From contig CAYRJA010000060.1 of NCBI GenBank assembly GCA_964424455.1, forward strand, positions 1-19,566: a stretch of DNA of 19,566 bases, in the 5' to 3' direction. The position numbers and the translations under genes are program-made. Of the stretch, positions 1 through 8,026 are shown piece after piece; the first letter of the stretch is position 1; the number at the start of each line of letters is the position of its first letter. The DNA comes from CAYRJA01 sp964424455. Lineage in GTDB: Bacteria > Bacteroidota > Bacteroidia > Chitinophagales > UBA10324. The notes beneath the pieces are model-generated. The model was not told the DNA's origin and ran no database searches. It saw nothing but the letters and a program-made list of their open reading frames with translations.

Positions 1-1717
1 TAAGAGAAGGATTATCTTTCAACAATCCAACTAATTTATTCAATTCAACTTTTGATTCATTCTTTAGTTCAGCAGAATTAGTTTCAAAAAAGATATTCTT
101 TAACACTACACTCTCTCCTACTTTCACCGGCTGAAGTTTTACATCTAATCTGTAAGGTTTTTCCGGCTTATAATCTTTAAGTGAAAAATTTTCAGAGTAA
201 AAAAGAAATTCTTTCTTGGACACATTCAATGCGTAATTTCTTCCTGCTGGAATACTCATCATGTAATAACCTGTTACAGCATCCGAGTTGTATAAGTTGA
301 TAATGTTTCCTGTTTCTAAGTCCAGCAACTGTACTTCAGCACCTATTTTTTCATTTGTAACAGCATTGGAAACAAACCCTTCCAAATAGGTAACCAACTT
401 GGGTTTTATTGCATCAAATATATCGCATCTGTACAAATCCAGATTATGGTCATTCATCAAGCGGTCGGAAGAAAAATAGGCATGCTTTCCATCTAAAGAA
501 ACTATAAAGCCAATTTCATCTTCCTTTGAGTTTAAAGGATAACCCAAGTTCTCCGGCTCGCTCCAGCTTCCATCCGGATTCAGCCGGGACATATAGATAT
601 CCGAACCGCCCATTCCCGGATGACCTTTACTGGAGAAATACAATGTTTGATTATCCGGATGAATGAATGGTGTTTCTTCGTCAAATTGTGTATTTATTTT
701 ATCGCCAAGATTTTTTGGTTCTGTCCATTTGCCATTAACTTTAGCGCTCATATAAATATCCTGTCCCCCATATCCACCCTTGCGCGTACTAATAAAATAC
801 AGAGTATTTCCATCTGCGCTAATGGTCGGTTGTGTTTCCCAAGCGACAGTATTTACAGGATAACCTACATTTCGCGGCTTGGCCCATTCGCCATTTTTTT
901 TCTCTGAGAAATAAATATCACATGAACCCAAACCATCCGGTCTGTTACAGCCGGTAAAAAATAAAAGTGTCCCGTCTGCACTAAGACTTTGCGCTCCTTC
1001 ATTTAATTGTGTGTTTACCGGCGCTCCCATATTTTTTGCCTTACTCCATTTACCATCAACAAAATGGCTGATATAAAAATCTTCCTGCTCCGATTTGCCC
1101 TGCTTTATTCTTCGTGTAAACACTAATGTTTTTTCATCTCCTGAAACTGAAGGGAAATATTCCATCATCGGAGTATTAATACTGTCGCCCAGACTTATCG
1201 GATTAAACGGTACCGGATGTTCTATTGCATTTTTTGCAAAGTGTGAATTTGAAACAAAAAGCTTTGCATCTGCTGACCAGTCTTTCGGCAAATTAGGATA
1301 TTTTAGATATTGATTTGCCGACTGAATCGTTCCGTCATAATCATTCAATTCCCAACAGATTTGAGCAAGAAAATACCAATAACGCGGTTGATAATCCGGA
1401 TTGAGATTGAGTCCAATAGTGATTTCTTCTTTTGCTTCTTCAAATTGTTTTTGATTTCCATATAATTCTCCAAGCAAAAGATGTGCATCAATAAACAGCG
1501 GATCTTCTTTTACTGCATTTTGTAAAGGGCTAATTGCCTGTGCGTTCTTTTGAGCGCTCAATAACTGACTGGCTTCATTATAATACTTCACTGCCTTTTT
1601 TGTTGCAGTCATTCTATTATGAAATTCCTGAGCGAATGAAATATTGTCTGAAAACAGAAAGCAACAAGCTGTTAGAAATACTGCAAAAGAATTAAATCTC
1701 AATTTTTGAAAAAACAT
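1..1717 (-). CDS. OmpA-family envelope protein with TPR, PD40 propeller and CarboxypepD_reg-like domains (PorE-like), C-terminus cut by the window edge
   Basis: I translated 572 codons from the ATG at 1717 down to the window edge. An N-terminal hydrophobic stretch ending in FAQE looks like a signal peptide. Residues about 35-135 resemble TPRs (DAHLLLGELY, EEAKEEITIGLNLNPDYQ). From about 185 to 410 there are repeated PD40 blades, seen as SADGTLLFFTG, SADGNTLYFISTRKGGYGG, DNQTLYFSSKGHPGMGGSD and SLDGKHAYFSSDR. Around 440-510 lies a carboxypeptidase-regulatory-like fold (LEGFVSNAVTNEKIGAEV). The last visible residues (NIFFETNSAELK) are the start of an OmpA peptidoglycan-binding domain, most of which lies outside the window. 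This domain order matches PorE of the type IX secretion system, but Bacteroidota carry many paralogues with the same layout, so T9SS membership is inference. It is expected to be periplasmic and bound to peptidoglycan. The next minus-strand gene ends about 170 bp upstream. Confidence 0.88.
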   Translation of the reverse strand, partial: MFFQKLRFNSFAVFLTACCFLFSDNISFAQEFHNRMTATKKAVKYYNEASQLLSAQKNAQAISPLQNAVKEDPLFIDAHLLLGELYGNQKQFEEAKEEITIGLNLNPDYQPRYWYFLAQICWELNDYDGTIQSANQYLKYPNLPKDWSADAKLFVSNSHFAKNAIEHPVPFNPISLGDSINTPMMEYFPSVSGDEKTLVFTRRIKQGKSEQEDFYISHFVDGKWSKAKNMGAPVNTQLNEGAQSLSADGTLLFFTGCNRPDGLGSCDIYFSEKKNGEWAKPRNVGYPVNTVAWETQPTISADGNTLYFISTRKGGYGGQDIYMSAKVNGKWTEPKNLGDKINTQFDEETPFIHPDNQTLYFSSKGHPGMGGSDIYMSRLNPDGSWSEPENLGYPLNSKEDEIGFIVSLDGKHAYFSSDRLMNDHNLDLYRCDIFDAIKPKLVTYLEGFVSNAVTNEKIGAEVQLLDLETGNIINLYNSDAVTGYYMMSIPAGRNYALNVSKKEFLFYSENFSLKDYKPEKPYRLDVKLQPVKVGESVVLKNIFFETNSAELKNESKVELNKLVGLLKDNPSL

Positions 1718-1886
1718 CCGTTAGATTAATGTGGAAAGATAGCAGTCAAAAAACAAGCCGAAACAAATGATTATTAACGGCAGAACTTATAATCCTTTCC
1801 GCTCCGGATATTGCATATACCTGTATGACAATTATTCTTTTCTCTTCTACTATGAGAAACGGAATAAGTCGTACTGACAGTGTCTG

Positions 1887-2603
1887 TTAAAATAAAATAG
1901 AAATTGAAACCTTCTTCAGCGGATTAGGCGCTGATACGAAGTGAGTTGACACAACAGAAGTTTCTGCGGGTTCAGGTAAGCTATAGGTGTGATTGCTTTT
2001 TTCTCTGATTACCCAGTTTTCAAAATTAATTTCTGCAGCGATAACAAAGTTTCCGAGAACTGTAACACTTCCACCCAAAAGTGGATTTATACCTGCACCA
2101 AGCATACATTTTGTATTAGTGCTTTTAGTCAAATGAGAAGCGCTTTCGTAGTCACCTGTAAATGTGTAATCAGCAACAGCTAAATCAGCGCCTGTATAAA
2201 AACGCAGTATCTGATTAGAGTAAAGATTCTTTTCATAGCCAATATTGTAAACAGTGCCTCTGCTTTTTCCTGCAATTGAAAAAGTATCACATTCTCTCAT
2301 ATAAGTATTGTAATCGGGTTTTGATAAATCATGGTTGAAGCTAAAACCTGAATTACTGACACCGATTCTGAAGGCACTTGACTTGAAATGGTATTTATAG
2401 AAAATCCCTTTTGTTAGGTTCGTTGCAAAGCCTTGAAGATATGTTTCAGGTGCAAAAAAGTTGTATTGAACTCCTCCTGCATTTAACCCGATTTCGTTTA
2501 AGTTAATCCGGGTGGTGTCGGATGATGTTGTTTTGCTTTGTGCTGAAACTAAAGAAAAACTGCAAAAAAATAAGAAAAATGATAAAATTAATGAGCGAAG
2601 CAT
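1887..2603 (-). CDS. exported outer-membrane protein of unknown function
   Basis: The open frame extends to 2636, but I prefer the ATG at 2603. It places a clean signal peptide at the N-terminus (MLRSLILSFFLFFCSFSLVSAQ, in which a basic residue precedes a hydrophobic core and the protein begins near QSK). The mature part of about 215 residues is rich in alternating polar and aromatic residues (GVQYNFFAPETYLQGF, SAFRIGVSNSGFSF, ILRFYTGADLAVADYTF). It ends in KKVSISILF, a terminal phenylalanine typical of beta-barrel outer-membrane proteins. I do not recognise a specific family. It could be a small porin-like barrel. It is divergent from the helicase gene at 2836, and no partner of related function is next to it. 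Confidence 0.7.
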   Translation of the reverse strand: MLRSLILSFFLFFCSFSLVSAQSKTTSSDTTRINLNEIGLNAGGVQYNFFAPETYLQGFATNLTKGIFYKYHFKSSAFRIGVSNSGFSFNHDLSKPDYNTYMRECDTFSIAGKSRGTVYNIGYEKNLYSNQILRFYTGADLAVADYTFTGDYESASHLTKSTNTKCMLGAGINPLLGGSVTVLGNFVIAAEINFENWVIREKSNHTYSLPEPAETSVVSTHFVSAPNPLKKVSISILF

Positions 2604-2835
2604 GTTATTTGGTTTGACTTTAAATCTACTCTGCAAAACTATTTATGCTGGTTTGGAATAAGTATGACATTTATCCGAATCTGTATGATAATTGTCATTT
2701 ATTCAGGCATAATCTTTGTGGGTGCGAAGTAATATCACAATAGTTATATTTCCAAATTATATTCTATAAATTACTAACATAATTCACAATTAAGCTATCG
2801 GAGGAAAAGTTCACTTTCCACATTAATTTTACTGC

Positions 2836-4737
2836 ATGACCATTCAAGAAATACTTTTAAAGTATTGGGGATATGCGAAATTTCGACCATTACAGGAAGA
2901 AATTATTCAATCGGTAATGGATGGGAAAGATACGCTTGCGCTGATGCCTACAGGTGGAGGAAAGTCAGTGTGCTTTCAAGTACCAGTGCTTGCAAAAGAA
3001 GGACTGTGTATTGTTATTTCACCTTTGATTGCGCTGATGAAAGATCAGGTAATGCAACTGAACAGGAAAGGTATTCCTGCCATAGCAACTCATTCCGGAA
3101 TGAATTTGCGTGAAATAGATGTAGCTCTTGACAATTGTGTGTATGGTAAAGTAAAACTGCTTTATGTTTCTCCGGAACGGTTAATGACTGAGATGTTCCG
3201 TGAGCGTGTAAAGAAAATGAAAATGAACCTGCTTGCTGTTGATGAGGCGCATTGCATTTCACAATGGGGTTATGATTTTCGCCCGCCCTATTTAAAGATT
3301 GCTGAAATCAGAAAATTGATTCCAGATGTTCCTGTAATTGCCCTTACTGCAACTGCAACAAATATAGTGTGTGAGGATATCATGGATAAGCTTCATTTCA
3401 GACAAAAGAATTTATTACGAAAAAGTTTTGAACGAAAGAACCTCTCCTATTCTGTCCTATTTGAAGAAGACAAACAAAGCCGGCTTGTAAAAATGCTAAA
3501 CAAAGTACAGGGTTCTGCTATTGTTTATCTTAGGAATCGCAGAAGAACTAAAGAAGTTGCTGAATATCTCCGCAGGAATAACATCAATGCTGCGGAATAT
3601 CATGCAGGATTAGATAATACAACTCGTTCCTCCCGTCAGGATAAATGGATTGAGAATAAAATCCGTGTTATGGTTTGCACTAATGCATTCGGAATGGGAA
3701 TAGATAAACCCGATGTCCGGCTTGTTGTCCATTTAGACATTCCTGAGAACATTGAATCCTATTTTCAGGAAGCAGGACGTGCCGGACGCGATGAGAAAAA
3801 GTCATTTGCAGTTCTTTTATACAACAACTCAGATCTAATAGAATTAGACAACCGGATAAAAAATTCTTTTCCCTCTGTAGAAGAAGTAAAGCAAGTTTAT
3901 CATGCACTCGGCAATTATTTTCAATTAGCAGAAGGTGCAGGCATAAATACATCATTCGATTTTGATATTGCGTATTTCAGTAAAACCTATCAAATACATC
4001 CGGTAATAGTTAATCAAGCTATAAAACGACTGGAACAGGAAGGTTATATTTCAGTATCGGAATCTGTTTTTCTTCCTTCACGACTGATGATTACAGTAGA
4101 TAAGGAAACCCTCTACAGATTTGAAATTGCCAATCCGGTTTATGATTCTATTTTAAAGACATTACTTCGCTCTTATGGAGGAATATTCGATTACTATGTT
4201 TCTGTAAGGGAAGATGAGTTAGCTCTCAATCTGAAAACTACAAGGGAAACTATAGTGAAACTGTTACAACAATTACAAAATGCAGACTTGGTTTCTTATG
4301 AGGCACAGAAAGATTCACCTCAAATTACTTTCATTCAGCCACGCTTAGACAAAAGGCAGTTGATGTTAGACAGTAAAGCCCTTGAAGCACGAAAAAATGT
4401 AATTGAAGAACGGTTACATTCTATTAAAATTTACACAACTAATATTCTGAAATGCCGGAGTCAACAATTACTAAGTTATTTCGGCGAAACGGATGCAGCC
4501 AGATGTGGTATTTGTGATATTTGCCTGAAGAGACATTCTCTCGGTGTTTCGGATGTAGAGTTTGACACTGTTACAGAACAGATTCAACTGCTATTGAAAG
4601 TAACACCTATGACTCTGAAAGAAGTGATGGACAAGACCAAAGGCGTACAGGAAGACAAAACACTTCAAACTATCCGGTGGCTGATAGATAATGATCTGCT
4701 TCATGAAAATGAAAAACAACAGTTAGTTTGGAATTAG
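2836..4737 (+). CDS. recQ: ATP-dependent DNA helicase, RecQ family
   Basis: This 633-residue superfamily 2 helicase unwinds DNA 3'-5' in recombination and fork repair. Visible motifs are FRPLQEEII (motif 0), MPTGGGKS with Lys43 (Walker A), VDEAHCISQWGYDFRP (Walker B DEAH at 136-139 plus the aromatic-rich loop), ALTATAT (motif III), AIVYLRNRRRT (motif IV), TNAFGMGIDKPDVR (motif V) and QEAGRAGRDE (motif VI). A zinc site has Cys540, Cys557, Cys560 and Cys563, the same spacing as in E. coli RecQ, but it lies about 160 residues later in the chain. The extra segment (about 370-520) looks like winged-helix sequence and precedes the zinc site. No HRDC domain is evident, and the C-terminus is a short helical or winged segment. 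The start fits the family (MTIQEILLKYWGYAKFRPLQ). Bacteroidota often carry more than one RecQ, so this may not be the main one. Confidence 0.95.
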   Translation: MTIQEILLKYWGYAKFRPLQEEIIQSVMDGKDTLALMPTGGGKSVCFQVPVLAKEGLCIVISPLIALMKDQVMQLNRKGIPAIATHSGMNLREIDVALDNCVYGKVKLLYVSPERLMTEMFRERVKKMKMNLLAVDEAHCISQWGYDFRPPYLKIAEIRKLIPDVPVIALTATATNIVCEDIMDKLHFRQKNLLRKSFERKNLSYSVLFEEDKQSRLVKMLNKVQGSAIVYLRNRRRTKEVAEYLRRNNINAAEYHAGLDNTTRSSRQDKWIENKIRVMVCTNAFGMGIDKPDVRLVVHLDIPENIESYFQEAGRAGRDEKKSFAVLLYNNSDLIELDNRIKNSFPSVEEVKQVYHALGNYFQLAEGAGINTSFDFDIAYFSKTYQIHPVIVNQAIKRLEQEGYISVSESVFLPSRLMITVDKETLYRFEIANPVYDSILKTLLRSYGGIFDYYVSVREDELALNLKTTRETIVKLLQQLQNADLVSYEAQKDSPQITFIQPRLDKRQLMLDSKALEARKNVIEERLHSIKIYTTNILKCRSQQLLSYFGETDAARCGICDICLKRHSLGVSDVEFDTVTEQIQLLLKVTPMTLKEVMDKTKGVQEDKTLQTIRWLIDNDLLHENEKQQLVWN

Positions 4738-4781
4738 CACTTAGCAATAACTGTATTAATAATATTCTCTGATAAATTATA

Positions 4782-5864
4782 ATGAAACGTATTATCTTCA
4801 CTGTAACAAACGATTTGAACTACGATCAGCGGATGATTCGGATTTGTACATCGTTACAGAATGATGGTTATGATATTTTATTAGTTGGAAGAAAAAAACG
4901 AAACTCTCCCAATCTTACCGGACAATCCTATCAACAGAAAAGATTCCGTTTGTTATTCAGCAAAGGCAAATTGTTTTACCTTGAATATAATCTGCGATTA
5001 ATGTTCTTTCTCCTTTTTCAGAAGTTTGATATTGTTTGTGGAATTGACCTCGACACGATTGTACCATGTATATGGGCTTCTAAATGGAAGAAAGCTATTT
5101 GTGCGTATGATTCACATGAGTGGTTTACAGAAGTTCCTGAAGTAGTTCGCCGTCCGGCAATAAAGAAAATATGGAAGGGTATTGAGCGCTATGCGATAAA
5201 AAGAGTAAAGAACTGTTACACTGTCAGCGAGGGGATATCCGGAAGATATTATCTTCAATACAACCGTAAATTTGAAGTAATCAGAAATCTTCCTGTTCTT
5301 TCATCAGAGCCGATTTCTGAGTTAAGAGAAAAAATAATTCTTTATCAAGGCGCTTTAAATGAAGGTAGAGGATTGGAATCGCTTATTCTATCTATGAGGG
5401 AAATTAATGCTAAACTGATTTTGGCAGGAGAAGGCGACTTATCGGATATATTGAGAAAGATGGTTAAAGAAAATCATCTGGAAGATAAAGTTGAATTCAA
5501 AGGATTTGTAACACCGGAAGATTTGAAAACACTCACAAGGAAAGCTTATATAGGAATAAATCTCTTAGAGAATAACGGACTGAGTTACTATTATTCTCTC
5601 GCCAATAAATTCTTTGATTACATAGAAGCAGGAACACCCTCATTGAATATGAATTTTCCTGAATATGCTGTACTTAATCAACAATATAATGTAGGAGTAC
5701 TTGTTAATGATATTAAAGTATCCACGATTACTCAAGCGCTGAATCAATTGTTATCTGATGAGAAGTTTTACCTTCGCCTTAGAGAAAACTGCGTTTCAGC
5801 CCGAATGGTTTTAAACTGGAACAGAGAAGAAGAAAAATTATTGAATTTCTACCGTCAGCTATAA
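4782..5864 (+). CDS. glycosyltransferase, GT-B fold (GT4-like)
   Basis: This 360-residue protein begins MKRIIFTVTNDLNYDQRM, an N-terminal Rossmann strand-loop typical of GT-B enzymes. The C-terminal nucleotide-sugar-binding half is recognisable: YQGALNEGRGLESLI, LILAGEGDL, VEFKGFVTPEDL and then YYYSLANKFFDYIEAGTP. The last carries the conserved glutamate of the EX7E-type motif near residue 281. No signal peptide is seen, so it should act on the cytoplasmic side of the inner membrane on a lipid- or polysaccharide-linked acceptor. Donor and acceptor cannot be read from the sequence. It starts 44 bp after recQ without a clear ribosome site, and its TAA overlaps the ATG of the next glycosyltransferase by one base (TAATG). 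The two are therefore probably translated together in surface-glycan synthesis. Confidence 0.88.
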   Translation: MKRIIFTVTNDLNYDQRMIRICTSLQNDGYDILLVGRKKRNSPNLTGQSYQQKRFRLLFSKGKLFYLEYNLRLMFFLLFQKFDIVCGIDLDTIVPCIWASKWKKAICAYDSHEWFTEVPEVVRRPAIKKIWKGIERYAIKRVKNCYTVSEGISGRYYLQYNRKFEVIRNLPVLSSEPISELREKIILYQGALNEGRGLESLILSMREINAKLILAGEGDLSDILRKMVKENHLEDKVEFKGFVTPEDLKTLTRKAYIGINLLENNGLSYYYSLANKFFDYIEAGTPSLNMNFPEYAVLNQQYNVGVLVNDIKVSTITQALNQLLSDEKFYLRLRENCVSARMVLNWNREEEKLLNFYRQL

Positions 5865-6991
5865 TGAATCAGCACCTGCATATTATTTCGTTCAACATTC
5901 CTTATCCGCCAAATTACGGAGGGGTGATTGATGTATATTATAAAATAAAAGCGCTTAGTGAACTTGGAGTAAAAATTCATCTTCATTGTTTTGAATACGG
6001 AAGAAAAGAGTCGAAGGAGTTAGAGAAGCTATGTTACAAGGTGAGTTATTATCGCCGCGATCACAGTTTACTTGACTTTTCTTCATTCACTCCATATATA
6101 GTAAAAACACGAAAAGCGCCTGAGTTGTTAAAGAATCTGTTACAGGATGAATACCCTGTTTTGTTTGAAGGATTACATACCTGCTATTATCTATCCTCTC
6201 CTGAATTGGAAAAGCGGCTGACTCTTGTACGGATGCATAATGTGGAAGCATATTATTATCGCGGACTTGGAAGCAGTGAAGCAAACATGCTTCGTAAATT
6301 TTATTTCTACACTGAATCGGTGAAGCTGAAATTCTATGAGAAAATTTTAAAAAAGGCAGATCATATTCTGCCTATTTCACTTAGCGATTTTTATTACCTG
6401 AACAAAAACTATCCGGGTGTTACCTATCTGCCCGCATTTCATCCTAACGAACAGGTATTATGCAAACCCGGCAAAGGTCGTTTTGTATTGTATCATGGGA
6501 ATCTGAGTGTGAATGAAAATAATCAGGTAGCAGTTTTTTTAGTTAGCAAGGTATTTAACAAGTCGGATCAACTATTGATTATTGCCGGAACAAATCCTTC
6601 TGATATGTTAATGAAGTTAGTTAAGGATAAACCCAATATTCAACTACGTCCTAATGTGTCACAAAAAGAAATGCAGGAACTGATTGAAGATGCACACATT
6701 CATTTATTACCCACCTTTCAACATACCGGAATTAAGCTGAAATTATTGAACGCTTTGTATAGCGGGCGTTTTGTAGTTGTGAATAGCCAGATGGTTGAGA
6801 ATACAGGGTTAGATGAGCTTTGTATTATCCGTGAGAAAGCAGATGAAATACGCGATACGATAACTGAACTCTTTCAGCAGAACTTTGATGTTATTGAAAT
6901 AGAAAAAAGGAAAAGGATATTAGAACAATCCTTCTCGAATAAAGTCAATGCACTTAAACTAACTCAGTTATTGTATGGCTCGATTCAATGA
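5864..6991 (+). CDS. glycosyltransferase, GT-B fold
   Basis: This 375-residue protein has an N-terminus of the form HIISFNIPYPPNYGGVIDVY, matching the GG-loop start of GT-B enzymes. The linker contains RMHNVEAYYYRGL and ADHILPISLSDFYYL. The C-terminal half carries VLYHGNLSVNENNQ, IIAGTNPSDML and HIHLLPTFQHTGIKLKLLNALYSGRFVVVN (residues about 280-310), with the run of helix and glycine seen in GT4-type donor sites. No secretion signal is present. It is coupled by one base to the preceding glycosyltransferase, which suggests a shared pathway such as capsule, exopolysaccharide or lipopolysaccharide. Its last 38 bases overlap the end of the convergent ftsE gene. Donor sugar and linkage are unknown. 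Confidence 0.85.
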   Translation: MNQHLHIISFNIPYPPNYGGVIDVYYKIKALSELGVKIHLHCFEYGRKESKELEKLCYKVSYYRRDHSLLDFSSFTPYIVKTRKAPELLKNLLQDEYPVLFEGLHTCYYLSSPELEKRLTLVRMHNVEAYYYRGLGSSEANMLRKFYFYTESVKLKFYEKILKKADHILPISLSDFYYLNKNYPGVTYLPAFHPNEQVLCKPGKGRFVLYHGNLSVNENNQVAVFLVSKVFNKSDQLLIIAGTNPSDMLMKLVKDKPNIQLRPNVSQKEMQELIEDAHIHLLPTFQHTGIKLKLLNALYSGRFVVVNSQMVENTGLDELCIIREKADEIRDTITELFQQNFDVIEIEKRKRILEQSFSNKVNALKLTQLLYGSIQ

Positions 6992-7652
6992 TTTGGGTTC
7001 CTTCACACAATAGTGTTCTGGCAGGCATTTTTTTAATAGCCAGATAATCATGTGAAGCCATCAGTACTGCAGTTCCTGATTCTTTACTGATAGACATCAG
7101 CAGCCGGATAATTTCATTAGAGTTTTGAGGATCAAGATTGCCGGTGGGTTCATCTGCAAGAATAAGTTGAGGATTATTCAATAGAGCACGGGCTATCACT
7201 ACGCGCTGTTGTTCACCTCCGGAAATTTCATGCGGCATTTTGAAATCTTTAGTACTTAGCCCAACCATCTTCAGCACTTCTGAAATCCGCTCATTCATTT
7301 TTGCTTTGTCTTTCCATCCGGTAGCTTTCAAAACAAAGCGGAGATTTTCATACACACTTCTGTCCATCAGCAGTTGAAAATCCTGAAAAACAATTCCTAA
7401 TTTCCTGCGCATATAAGGAATGTCTTTATCTTTTAATTGCATTAAATCATAACCGCAAACACTCCCTGATCCGCCTGCCATATCCAAATCGCCATAGAGA
7501 ACTTTAAGCAGAGAACTCTTTCCGCTGCCTGTTTTGCCTAACAGATAAACAAATTCTCCTTTTCCTACTGTAACATTTACATTATTCAACACCAATGTTT
7601 CATTCTGATAAATGACAGCATCTTTTAATTCTATGATATTTAATTCACTCAT
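6954..7652 (-). CDS. ftsE: cell-division ABC transporter ATP-binding protein FtsE
   Basis: This 232-residue ABC ATPase has every expected motif: Walker A GKTGSGKS at 39-46, Q-loop Gln90 in GIVFQDFQLL, signature SGGEQQR at 144-150, Walker B LILADE at 163-168 followed by PTGNLDP, and the switch His201 in MASHD. The GIVFQDFQLL and ADEPTGNLDP forms are typical of FtsE and the closely related LolD/MacB group. FtsE works with the membrane protein FtsX to control peptidoglycan hydrolysis at the division septum. No ftsX is in this window, so FtsE is favoured over LolD on sequence feel and length rather than context. Its ATG overlaps the stop of the small upstream gene (TAATG), and its 3' end overlaps the convergent glycosyltransferase. 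Confidence 0.82.
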   Translation of the reverse strand: MSELNIIELKDAVIYQNETLVLNNVNVTVGKGEFVYLLGKTGSGKSSLLKVLYGDLDMAGGSGSVCGYDLMQLKDKDIPYMRRKLGIVFQDFQLLMDRSVYENLRFVLKATGWKDKAKMNERISEVLKMVGLSTKDFKMPHEISGGEQQRVVIARALLNNPQLILADEPTGNLDPQNSNEIIRLLMSISKESGTAVLMASHDYLAIKKMPARTLLCEGTQIIESSHTITELV

Positions 7653-7855
7653 TACACTTCTAATTTTTTGAGTTTACCGTAAGGGAGTTTTTCTATAACT
7701 TCTTTCACTTCATCTATCTTCTCACTGAGTCCGCATTTCTGTAATGCATTCTCCGGTCTATCTGCACGAAAATAAGCGAGTAGTGTAAACTTATCATCTC
7801 TGATTTGCACATAGTCCGGAATTTTTACTTTGCCTTTTATTTTAATGATATACAT
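7652..7855 (-). CDS. small conserved-looking protein of unknown function, coupled to ftsE
   Basis: This 67-residue soluble protein begins MYIIKIKGKVKIPDYVQIRD and continues with a charged helical half (SEKIDEVKEVIEKLPYGK). The predicted layout is beta strands followed by an amphipathic helix. No signal peptide, membrane segment or catalytic motif is visible, and I do not recognise the family. Support for it being real comes from its ATG start, codon usage like that of its neighbours, a TAA that overlaps the ATG of ftsE by one base, and a candidate -7 box upstream on the same strand. The coupling suggests production in step with FtsE, but no role can be assigned. Confidence 0.7.
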   Translation of the reverse strand: MYIIKIKGKVKIPDYVQIRDDKFTLLAYFRADRPENALQKCGLSEKIDEVKEVIEKLPYGKLKKLEV

Positions 7856-7933
7856 ACCCGATTTGATGTAGGTGTATTGAATCTTACATTGTTTTTATTG
7901 GAGTAAATAATTTCAGCGTAAATCAATACGGCA

Positions 7934-7941
7934 CAAAATTA
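7934..7941 (-). promoter_or_regulatory. candidate -7 promoter box for the small gene/ftsE pair
   Basis: Read on the minus strand this is TAATTTTG, an exact match to the Bacteroidota -7 consensus TAnnTTTG. It lies about 80 bases upstream of the start at 7855. A TTTG lies 15 bases further upstream (7957-7960), closer than the usual spacing of about 20, so the -33 element is doubtful. Confidence 0.4.
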
Positions 7942-8005
7942 TAAATCAATTATTCACAAAGTAGTGTTGTGGATATTTCATTCTCCACTTACAAACCGTC
8001 AATTA

Positions 8006-8013
8006 TACCTTTC
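8006..8013 (+). promoter_or_regulatory. weak candidate -7 box upstream of the transporter
   Basis: TACCTTTC matches TAnnTTTG at 7 of the 8 positions (final C instead of G) and lies 13 bases before the ATG. It shares the TACCTTT heptamer with candidate boxes at 12020 and 18709. No convincing -33 partner was found. Confidence 0.22.
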
Positions 8014-8026
8014 ATAAATTTTATTT

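Noticed and set aside
620..1313. Small plus-strand frames at 620-907 and 1095-1313
   Set aside because: They run antisense to the intact OmpA-family gene and have no protein-like features of their own.
2604..2636. Upstream start at 2636 for the outer-membrane protein
   Set aside because: It would put 11 polar residues before a clean signal peptide that begins at 2603.
2865..3955. Small frames inside recQ on both strands
   Set aside because: They are shadows of the helicase, with cysteine/histidine-rich, low-sense translations.
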